From: Marinobacter sp.
Lineage (GTDB): Bacteria > Pseudomonadota > Gammaproteobacteria > Pseudomonadales > Oleiphilaceae
Direction of reading: 5' to 3'
Length of the DNA: 22,086 nucleotides
Assembly: GCA_017643965.1 (NCBI GenBank)
Contig: JAEPMM010000007.1
Location: 1-22,086 of the forward strand
Shown: positions 15,558 through 22,086 of the stretch, piece after piece
Layout: the number at the start of each line of letters is the position of its first letter
How positions within the stretch are numbered: the stretch's first letter is position 1
Notes under the pieces: generated by a model
What the model saw: only the letters and a program-made list of their open reading frames with translations
Database searches by the model: none
Told to the model about the DNA's origin: nothing
Translations under genes and position numbers: made by a program

Positions 15558-17729
15558 TCAGAGTTGGATGAAGAGCCCCCGAAGGGGAATCAGGGTGAAC
15601 AGGAACATTATCAGCACTGCGATCAGCCAGGTTTTGCCCAACGCTTTCGTGTAAGCACTCTGCAGCGGTTTCGACGCAGCAAGCGCTGATTCCAACTCAG
15701 CCACGTCTTTTCTGTAGGCAATATTCGCAGCGATGGCAGTCCAGATCAAACCAAAGAGCGCACTTGCGGCCGCAGCGAGCACGATCGCGGGCGCATTGAT
15801 TTCTCTTGCCAGTTCCAGGAGTACAACCTCGAATTTGCGGTCAAGCCCAGCAATCAGAAGCCCCGTCATCAGCGATAAAACCACCACAGACCGAACCGCA
15901 ACGCCATTCAGCTCACCCATTCGATGCTCGAAGGAGGCACTCTGATCCGCTTCAGGGTTCTGCTTTTTTTCAACGTCAGGCGCCGGCGCGCTCGCCTCGT
16001 CCGGGCGCAGAACCTTGAGGAACAGATCTCCCCGCTCTTTCGCTTGTAGCTTTGGCAATCCACGGCCGGCAATCCGAATCACACCGGGATACTGGAACTG
16101 ATCCGGAATTTTCACGCTGACAGTGCCGTCCAGCGTCTCAAACCGGAATTTCTCGCCGGGTTTCAGGTGCTCTTCAGGTTGAACGTTGGCATGTAGATGT
16201 AATCCGTCGCGTGTGAATACCCGATGTGGCAGGCTCTCGATTTGCACGTACAGATCTCCGGGGGAGCCGCCCGGCGTTGACGGCTCGCCTTCCTCCTTCA
16301 ACCGGATCCGGTCGTTAGTGTCAACACCGGCCGGTACGTTGATCTGCAATGCTATTTTTCTCGGCCGGCGGCCGCTTGCATTGCAGGCCCTGCAAGCGGA
16401 GCCCGCCGTTCCTGAGAGGCCTGTGCCGTCGCAATCCTCGCAACGGTCGGCGCGGGTAATTTCTATCTGCCGAACGACGCCACCCATAATCTCTTCGAGC
16501 GTCAGCTGCATCGGGTAGGTCAGATCGCCAGAGCTTGCGCTTTCCTGGTGTTTTCCTCCCGCTGAACCCGCGCTGCTTTGCCTGCCGGTTTCATCCGCTC
16601 GATCCGCTTGCGCTTTTCGAGCAGAGTCGGTTGCGAATTGCCAGCCCCGACGATGGGCGTGGCTGACGATGTGAGCCTGAGCCGCTGACGCGTCTATGCC
16701 CAGTGTCCTGGCCTTGGCCATCAGCATCGACATTTCCTGGTCGGAGATCACTCCATCGGCACCGGCCAATTCCAGTAAGTCCTTCAGTGACTCGAAACCT
16801 GTGGGTTCGGGTCCCGGCGGCGACTGCTGCGGCTGGTGCCCGGCCAGACGGCTTCCGAGCTCTTCCATAGTTTGCGGGCGATCTTCAGCCCGGAACGACA
16901 GGCAGGCGTCGATCGTGGCCAACCGATCGGCAGAATAGTGATCAGCGGCCAACTGCGACGCCGGGACAAGCGGATCGGCCTGGCCGCTGCTCAACTTGAT
17001 CGCGCGGGTTTCTGCTCGTGGGCCCACGGTGCCGGTGACCAGGCGGTACATCAGCCCGCCGAAAGCATGTATGTCCATGGTCGCGTGAGCTTCACCGTCA
17101 CCGGCGCTCTGTTCCAGGGGTGCATAAAACTCGGCGTAGGGTGATCGCGACTGGGAGGCCTTGAGAAACTTCTGCTTCGCCGCCCCGAAATCAAGTAGAA
17201 CCGGTGAGCCGTCCCCCCGGCGGATAAACACGTTGGCGGGTTTGATGTCACGGTGCAGAATGCCTTGCGCATGCACGTAAGCCAAACCATCGATGAGGGG
17301 CATCAGAAAGTGCATTAATTGCGCTTCGCTGTATCTCTTGCCCTGGGTTTCCAGTGAGGCAACCAGCTCATCCAGTGGCAGGCCATCCTCATAATCCATC
17401 ACCAGGTAGGCTGTGCCATTCTCGGTAAACAGATCCCGACACCGGACCACGTTCGGATGTCGAAGCTTGACCAGTACCTGCCCCTCATGCATGAAACGCT
17501 GGAGACAATCGTCATAGAGCCCCTGCTTGGAGCCACTGTGGGCAACCACAGTTGAACTGGATCGGCCCGCCAGCTCCGAAGGCAGAAATTCCTTCACAAC
17601 CACGGGGTCATTGAGGTGGTCGTGATGGGCCTTGTAGACAATCCCGAAGCCCCCCTGGCCCAGAACCCGCTCAATGACATAGTGCGCGAGACGAGTGCCT
17701 GGTTTCAGGGCCAACAAATCATCAGTCAT
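15558..17729 (-). CDS. Ser/Thr protein kinase fused to a reduced DnaJ-type domain with C-terminal membrane helices
   Basis: A 723-residue paralog of the kinase at 13612. The kinase domain is intact: GQGGFG 24-29, Lys46, HRDIKPAN with Asp161 and Asn166, DFG 180-182. A TerB-like segment (about 312-365) has a good EF-loop-like stretch (ADGVISDQEM). The DnaJ part spans about 402-575 (YPMQLTLEEIMGG, INVPAGVDTNDRIRLKEEGE, GDLYVQIESLPHRVF). Its zinc finger keeps only two CxxC modules, Cys430/433 and Cys446/449, matching modules 1 and 4 of DnaJ (zinc site I); modules 2 and 3 are missing. After a charged linker, three hydrophobic segments (about 608-628, 645-672, 700-720) anchor the C-terminus in the inner membrane, leaving the kinase in the cytoplasm. 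The Gly/Phe region is absent, replaced by a Ser/Ala/Gly linker. It lies 13 bases after the FHA-protease gene, so the genes are co-transcribed. Confidence 0.9.
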   Translation of the reverse strand: MTDDLLALKPGTRLAHYVIERVLGQGGFGIVYKAHHDHLNDPVVVKEFLPSELAGRSSSTVVAHSGSKQGLYDDCLQRFMHEGQVLVKLRHPNVVRCRDLFTENGTAYLVMDYEDGLPLDELVASLETQGKRYSEAQLMHFLMPLIDGLAYVHAQGILHRDIKPANVFIRRGDGSPVLLDFGAAKQKFLKASQSRSPYAEFYAPLEQSAGDGEAHATMDIHAFGGLMYRLVTGTVGPRAETRAIKLSSGQADPLVPASQLAADHYSADRLATIDACLSFRAEDRPQTMEELGSRLAGHQPQQSPPGPEPTGFESLKDLLELAGADGVISDQEMSMLMAKARTLGIDASAAQAHIVSHAHRRGWQFATDSARKAQADRADETGRQSSAGSAGGKHQESASSGDLTYPMQLTLEEIMGGVVRQIEITRADRCEDCDGTGLSGTAGSACRACNASGRRPRKIALQINVPAGVDTNDRIRLKEEGEPSTPGGSPGDLYVQIESLPHRVFTRDGLHLHANVQPEEHLKPGEKFRFETLDGTVSVKIPDQFQYPGVIRIAGRGLPKLQAKERGDLFLKVLRPDEASAPAPDVEKKQNPEADQSASFEHRMGELNGVAVRSVVVLSLMTGLLIAGLDRKFEVVLLELAREINAPAIVLAAAASALFGLIWTAIAANIAYRKDVAELESALAASKPLQSAYTKALGKTWLIAVLIMFLFTLIPLRGLFIQL

Positions 17730-17742
17730 TTACCGCTCCAGG

Positions 17743-20268
17743 TCATTTGATCTCCACGTTGAGAGGCAGGTCTGCCAAGTACAGAGTGTCGCCATCGGCA
17801 AGCTGGACCCTTTCCCCGACGCTCAATTTACGCTGCTGACCACGACTCTTGTGTGCGGAACCGTAGGAAGATCCCGAATCGGAAAAATACCAGCGCTCAT
17901 CGGTCAAGGTAATGACCCCGTGCCGTGACGAAACCGAGGGGTGGTCAATAACCACGTTGTTATCCGCCTGGCGGCCAATTCGATGTTCCGATGCGCCCTC
18001 AATAAGCACATCAATTCGCCGGTTACCACTGTGGCCCTTGAGCATCAATACCGAACGGCTGGCGGGCCCGGGCTGGTTTCCCCCGAACCCGCCTCGTTGG
18101 CCGGTGTTAGTTGGCGTCCAGCGACACGACAAGTCCGAGATCGCGATGTGTGAACCTGCAGAGACCTCAACCGGCCTGCCGGGCTGCACACGGTCACCGT
18201 TAACCTGGGTGCCGAAACTCGAGCCGAGGTCCTCCAGCAACAATGCCCCCCCCTTCAAGAAAATTCGGGCATGGCGGCCCGAGACGGAGGGATGCTGAGT
18301 TGCGATGTCATTGTCTGCCGACCGGCCGATGGTCACGCCTTTGCCTTCGAGGTCTTCCTTGTGAACATCGAAAGCCTGCCCTCCCACCGTCATGACACCA
18401 AAACGTTCCCGCGCGGCGACGGCTCGCGAGAATGCCGGTTGACTTTGCTGCGGGCGGGGCACGCTGTAGGCGTCGTAGGACGGTTGCGCTGCCGCACCCG
18501 GGCGCGAGCGACGAAGCACCGCGAATAATGCACCGCCTAACAGGACAACAAGACCCAGCATAGCCAGGGCAACGCCATTCACGCCGCCCGACTCTGACGG
18601 TTCCGGCACGGTTTCTTCCGTTGGCGGATCGGCTTTTTCCTCCGGGGGCGCCGGTGTCGGCTCCGGCGGGCGCACGTTCTCTTTCCAGCGACCTTTGACA
18701 CCGATGGCATCAAAGGCTTTGTGCACGGCCGTTCTTTCACTGCTGTATTTGCCGAAAAGGATTTCTGCTGCATCGGCAAAGGCGTACCGCGCATTCCGGA
18801 AATCAGAGACTCGAGTGAGAATACGGGTGGTTCCGTAATGCCAGATTTTCAGTGCCTTTTGCATCCCGATAGCCGGAACCGAGTCCCCCGCAAGCCGACG
18901 GTGGGCACCGCCCTCAGCCAGCAGAAAAAAAGCATGGTTGATGATCGAGGAATTGAAGTGCACACCACCATGATCCTCGGCGCCGGTGTAACGCACGTCG
19001 TAGTGATCGGGCATCTGCCTGAGCCAGGGCGGGAGCGCTGTCACACTGGTTGGTCGCTGAAAATCCCGCACTACCTCGCGTCCAATACGCATCCTCCAGT
19101 CGGCGGCGGTCGGTGCATCCAACCGTCCATTCCGCCAGGCAGAAAACGCGACACCCAGGGCATCACTGTAGGCTTCGTTGAGCGCTCCAGGCTGCCCCTG
19201 ATAGATCAGGTTTGAGCTGTACGAAACGTAGCCATGGGCAAGCTCGTGCATGATAATTTCGGGGTTGTCGAGCAGGGGGGTATGAATCTGCATCGAACCC
19301 AGGCTATCGTTCAGAGTGAACCAGAAGGCGTTGGTTGAGCGCCCCGGACCGCAGCCCAGACTGCCGCCAGCGCCTCCACGGGGGGTATCAAAGCGGTCTC
19401 CCACAAACGAAATCAGATCGACGCTATTATCCGAATCAATGCCTTCCTGTTCCAGTTCCACTGTGGCAAATTCTCTAGCTTCCTCGAAAAGCGTCGCCAA
19501 GCGGCGCGCGTTCGTGGTTCGCGCATCCGCGACAGACCCAGCGGGCGGGAAGTGAACGATGAAGAGGGTCTCGAATAGATCCAGAAGATTGTTGTGCGTC
19601 AACAAACCTGAGTACTCAGCTTCCCTGCAAGCTTCATCAACATCGACCACCTGGTATGCAAAGTCGAGGTGGAGGGGAAACTTTTCCAATACCTCCCCCG
19701 CGGTCGACACGATCAGTTGATAGGGGTAATCCTCGCCATTACGCGTAAGATGCCCATCAATCTGGAGTGCCGGTTCAAGGCGATCCTCAAGGCGCCAGTA
19801 GATCTGCGTAATGGTTGGCTCGCCCTCAACCTCCAGATTTTCACTGCGGAGGAAGTCCAGACCGATTTTTACGTGATCAGCCCCGCGATCAAAGGGTTTC
19901 GCTGGTAAGTCACTGGTCACCAGATACGCTTTGAAGGGCTGCCCCTCGTTGAGCACAACAACGGACTCATGGCCAAATATCTCGACGTCGTTCTGGCTCT
20001 GCTTGATGCGAAACAGCGAATAGTCGGCATGGCCGCTGTCAATTTCAACGACTCCGAGAGCAGCGTCCTCCGCGATGCCGAACTGCTCCCTCCGGGATTC
20101 CAGCCACGCCTCCAGGGAACTTACCGAACGGATCGGCTCATCCACGGGCGCCAGACTCTGGTAACCGTCCACCAACGGCAGCCCCGTCTCCGAGAGCCCG
20201 GTTGAATCGGACACCGCATGGGCAACACCCACAAAACCGATGAGGATGAGGGCCTGAAGTGGCCTCAT
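17743..20268 (-). CDS. M4 (thermolysin-like) metalloprotease anchored to two cytoplasmic FHA domains
   Basis: I chose the ATG at 20268 (841 residues): it gives a signal peptide (MRPLQALILIGFVGVAHA) 4 bases after the phosphatase stop. The frame is open to 20406, but that start adds 46 cysteine-rich residues overlapping the phosphatase gene. Residues about 70-205 resemble an M4 propeptide (FTP/PepSY-like: FRIKQSQNDVEIFGHESVVV). The M4 catalytic domain shows HELAHGY (His341, Glu342, His345), ALNEAYSD (Glu365) and DHGGVHFNSSIIN (His437), so it should be active and zinc-dependent. A Pro/Glu-rich linker leads to one helix (about 563-586) with basic residues after it. Two FHA domains follow at about 644-712 (IGRSADNDI, SGRHARI, SSFGTQVNG) and 759-834 (IGRQADNNVV, SSRHGVI). 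Expected topology is periplasmic protease and cytoplasmic phosphothreonine readers, natural targets of the neighbouring kinases. Confidence 0.88.
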   Translation of the reverse strand: MRPLQALILIGFVGVAHAVSDSTGLSETGLPLVDGYQSLAPVDEPIRSVSSLEAWLESRREQFGIAEDAALGVVEIDSGHADYSLFRIKQSQNDVEIFGHESVVVLNEGQPFKAYLVTSDLPAKPFDRGADHVKIGLDFLRSENLEVEGEPTITQIYWRLEDRLEPALQIDGHLTRNGEDYPYQLIVSTAGEVLEKFPLHLDFAYQVVDVDEACREAEYSGLLTHNNLLDLFETLFIVHFPPAGSVADARTTNARRLATLFEEAREFATVELEQEGIDSDNSVDLISFVGDRFDTPRGGAGGSLGCGPGRSTNAFWFTLNDSLGSMQIHTPLLDNPEIIMHELAHGYVSYSSNLIYQGQPGALNEAYSDALGVAFSAWRNGRLDAPTAADWRMRIGREVVRDFQRPTSVTALPPWLRQMPDHYDVRYTGAEDHGGVHFNSSIINHAFFLLAEGGAHRRLAGDSVPAIGMQKALKIWHYGTTRILTRVSDFRNARYAFADAAEILFGKYSSERTAVHKAFDAIGVKGRWKENVRPPEPTPAPPEEKADPPTEETVPEPSESGGVNGVALAMLGLVVLLGGALFAVLRRSRPGAAAQPSYDAYSVPRPQQSQPAFSRAVAARERFGVMTVGGQAFDVHKEDLEGKGVTIGRSADNDIATQHPSVSGRHARIFLKGGALLLEDLGSSFGTQVNGDRVQPGRPVEVSAGSHIAISDLSCRWTPTNTGQRGGFGGNQPGPASRSVLMLKGHSGNRRIDVLIEGASEHRIGRQADNNVVIDHPSVSSRHGVITLTDERWYFSDSGSSYGSAHKSRGQQRKLSVGERVQLADGDTLYLADLPLNVEIK

Positions 20269-20272
20269 GACA

Positions 20273-21796
20273 CTAGCCAGAAACATGGGTCGGCACCAGT
20301 CTGAGTGCTTCACAGCCCTCATCCAGCAAAAACAGGGTATATGCGGCGCCGTCAGGTTGCTGCACGACCTCGGCAAGCCACATGTATCCAGAGCTCGCAG
20401 CATCAACGTACAAGCTTGGCGAATCCTCCTGCTGCCGCGAAACGTTCACGCCCTCCTCAGCCTGCGTTGCCTGGTAGCGCGCAAAACACTCGGCAAAAGC
20501 GTGTGTGGGGCGGTCAGGCACGTCAGCCAGATTGGTGAGCCGGCCAGACAGCATCTCGAGCCCGCCGTCGACCTTCCGGTACACCAGTTCACCCCCGAAA
20601 ACCGGTGTCTCGTTGACGTATTGTTGGACCTTTATGATGTGAGCATACTTGTCTTTCGTTTCGCCAGATTGTTCGAGAATATCGCTTTCGCCGACCAACC
20701 CCCCTTTCTTGAGGTAATCCGCCAGCACCTCAGAATCATTCTCGCCCGTGGGCACCGGAACCGTGTCTGCCGGCACGTTATTCAGGTTTGTACCGGTTTC
20801 AACACCGGCATCCGAGCCGTCTGACTCACTCTCTTCCTCAGCTGCCGGTTCTCGCTGCGATTCCGCCGGGGGCGGTTCACCGGCACTGGTTTCCCTGGTG
20901 ACTGAACCCGATTGTACTGAGGCAAAACCGGGCGGAGTCGGGGCCGCACAGCAGGTCTCATAACGGTCCAGCCACAAAAAATAACCGCTTGCTACGACAA
21001 CGAGAGCCAACAGGCTCACAACGAGCCAGGGCCAGTGTTTCCTGTGTGGTGGCAACACCGGAGGCCGATCCGAATTGCGCAACCGCACAATGGCCAGCGT
21101 CGTGTTGTCATGCTCCGGGTGATCGGCCATCCACTCCGTGAACAGCGATGAAAACGCAGCCCCCGGATCCTCCGAACGCATGATGGCGACCATGTTCTCG
21201 TTTCCCGCCATCTCCCAGAAGCCGTCTGTGCAAAGCAGGAAGTACTCACCCCGGTCAGGATCCCAGTCGGTAATGTCGACCTGCAGGTCAGCGCCGCCAT
21301 CGAGGCAATTCAGCAACTGGACCTGGCCGGGATGTGTCGCCACGTCTTCTTCGCGAATGTCACCCATCAGAAATTTGGCGTAGGCAAGCGAGTGGTCACG
21401 CGTATGCGCTATGACTTTGCCATCACCGTCGAACTGATAGACGCGCGAGTCTCCCGCGTGTGCTGACTTCAGGCTTCCCCTGAGCTGTAGGAGCGCCGCA
21501 AATGTGGTTGCGGTGGTTGTTCCTCCGTCGCGAATCTCGCGGATTCTTTGGTTACAAGCGTCAGCGAATTCGTTCAGAAACACCTCGGGATCACTGTACT
21601 GCTCACGCTGCTCCCAGAATTTCTGGCTCAGGTCCACCACCACAGACGCGGCGAGCGCCCCGTCATCGCTACCGCCAACACCATCCGCCACCACAGCAAA
21701 AAAATCGGTCTCTGACCAATGAACGCTCACGCGATCCTGATTGTATTCGCGACCCCCTTGCTCGGACCGGTTAAGAAGAATGTCATTCGGTTCCAT
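20273..21796 (-). CDS. PP2C-type Ser/Thr phosphatase with a transmembrane helix and periplasmic M4-propeptide-like domain
   Basis: A 507-residue protein. Residues 1-240 are a PP2C/PppA-like phosphatase with the metal-binding aspartates in place: Asp21 (NQD), Asp38 (VVADGVGG), Asp191 (CTDGFW) and Asp230 (HDNTTLA), plus AHAGDSRVY. A single helix spans about 255-276 (WPWLVVSLLALVVVASGYF). The next 100 residues are acidic and low-complexity. Residues about 383-425 (HIIKVQQYVNETPVFGGELV, then LEMLSGRL) match the FTP propeptide pattern of thermolysin-like proteases, and 432-507 look PepSY-like (YMWLAEVVQQPDGAAYTLFL). No protease domain follows in this protein, but an M4 protease is the next gene, 4 bases on. 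The phosphatase should face the cytoplasm and the propeptide-like part the periplasm. It presumably reverses the neighbouring kinases. It starts 16 bases after the upstream kinase stop. Confidence 0.88.
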   Translation of the reverse strand: MEPNDILLNRSEQGGREYNQDRVSVHWSETDFFAVVADGVGGSDDGALAASVVVDLSQKFWEQREQYSDPEVFLNEFADACNQRIREIRDGGTTTATTFAALLQLRGSLKSAHAGDSRVYQFDGDGKVIAHTRDHSLAYAKFLMGDIREEDVATHPGQVQLLNCLDGGADLQVDITDWDPDRGEYFLLCTDGFWEMAGNENMVAIMRSEDPGAAFSSLFTEWMADHPEHDNTTLAIVRLRNSDRPPVLPPHRKHWPWLVVSLLALVVVASGYFLWLDRYETCCAAPTPPGFASVQSGSVTRETSAGEPPPAESQREPAAEEESESDGSDAGVETGTNLNNVPADTVPVPTGENDSEVLADYLKKGGLVGESDILEQSGETKDKYAHIIKVQQYVNETPVFGGELVYRKVDGGLEMLSGRLTNLADVPDRPTHAFAECFARYQATQAEEGVNVSRQQEDSPSLYVDAASSGYMWLAEVVQQPDGAAYTLFLLDEGCEALRLVPTHVSG

Positions 21797-21812
21797 CAGT
21801 CAACTCCATGGG

Positions 21813-22086
21813 TCAGCATGCCGGCAACGCGGAACGGAAGTCAGCGACCGACTGGAAGCGAAACTCCGGTGAAAGTACAGTTGCATCTCTGAGAGCTTCA
21901 GCGACGGCGCTACCATACCCAGCCGCAATCTGGCTCAGGAACGGCAACAAAGAGTCCTGCCCGGTTTTTACCTGGTCATCCTGGCGTTCATAAGCCGTGC
22001 CTGGCCGGCTACCGGTCAACAGCTCAATCATCGTGATACCCAGTGCATGAATATCGGTCCAGGGCCCGATAGGAAAAAGGTCGTAC
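21813..22086 (-). CDS. Ser/Thr protein kinase, C-terminal end only (cut by window edge)
   Basis: The last 91 codons of a Hanks-type kinase. The first complete codon begins at 22085 and reads YDLFPIGPWTDIHALGITM, the segment after the activation loop with the conserved Asp of subdomain IX (TDIHALG). It continues through the C-lobe (IELLTGSRPG) to the typical final Arg region (SPEFRFQSVADFRSAL). The gene ends right after the kinase fold, so unlike the two other kinases it has no C-terminal DnaJ-like part; anything N-terminal is outside the window. It precedes the phosphatase by 16 bases and probably belongs to the same transcript, whose promoter would lie to the right. Confidence 0.85.
   Translation of the reverse strand, partial: YDLFPIGPWTDIHALGITMIELLTGSRPGTAYERQDDQVKTGQDSLLPFLSQIAAGYGSAVAEALRDATVLSPEFRFQSVADFRSALPAC

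Noticed and set aside
20269..20406. Longer N-terminus for the FHA-linked M4 protease
   Set aside because: The additional 46 residues overlap the phosphatase coding region and precede an otherwise complete signal peptide.
13612..22086. Type VI secretion regulatory cluster (PpkA/PppA/Fha)
   Set aside because: Kinase, PP2C and FHA parts are all present, but no Tss structural gene occurs in the window, and the DnaJ-like and M4 domains are not part of that system.

Overview
The window looks like a GC-rich gammaproteobacterial chromosome, plausibly a marine, lipid- or hydrocarbon-using genus such as Marinobacter or a relative. This placement is inferred from the gene families and compact layout (TamA/TamB, twin acyl-CoA dehydrogenases, an AlkJ/BetA-like GMC oxidoreductase); no rRNA or other taxonomic marker is present. 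I saw no tRNA, rRNA, CRISPR array, insertion sequence or prophage gene. No gene-free stretch exceeds 300 bases; the longest gap is about 206 bases (3105-3310).

Region 1 (1-3104, minus strand): the tamA-tamB pair, with a 4-base stop/start overlap. tamB runs off the left edge. Region 2 (3311-8405, plus strand): two adjacent acyl-CoA dehydrogenases (the first lacks the catalytic glutamate, so the pair may be a heteromer), a membrane protein resembling a lone voltage-sensor domain, and an amidase-signature hydrolase. Two adjacent palindromes, one containing a perfect TGTGA-N6-TCACA CRP/Vfr-type core, sit directly before the membrane-protein gene. Region 3 (8410-10609): a hairpin between convergent genes, a GMC oxidoreductase and a small coiled-coil/PAS protein. 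Region 4 (10709-13636): three poorly known envelope proteins: a secreted protein with peptidoglycan-binding-like and SH3-like parts, a secreted small protein and a membrane-anchored helical protein.

Region 5 (13612-22086, minus strand) is the most unusual part. It is a tight leftward gene run: a Ser/Thr kinase (partial at the right edge), a PP2C phosphatase, an M4 metalloprotease with FHA domains, and two tandem Ser/Thr kinases whose C-terminal halves are the substrate-binding and zinc-finger parts of DnaJ/Hsp40 without a J domain. The phosphatase has one transmembrane helix followed by a periplasmic segment resembling an M4-protease propeptide (FTP/PepSY-like). The next gene encodes an M4 protease predicted to lie in the periplasm and linked through one helix to two cytoplasmic FHA (phosphothreonine-binding) domains.

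My inference is a transmembrane phospho-signalling module linking envelope proteolysis or protein folding state to cytoplasmic kinases carrying chaperone-type client-binding domains. Domain identities are read from motifs; the joint function is a hypothesis.
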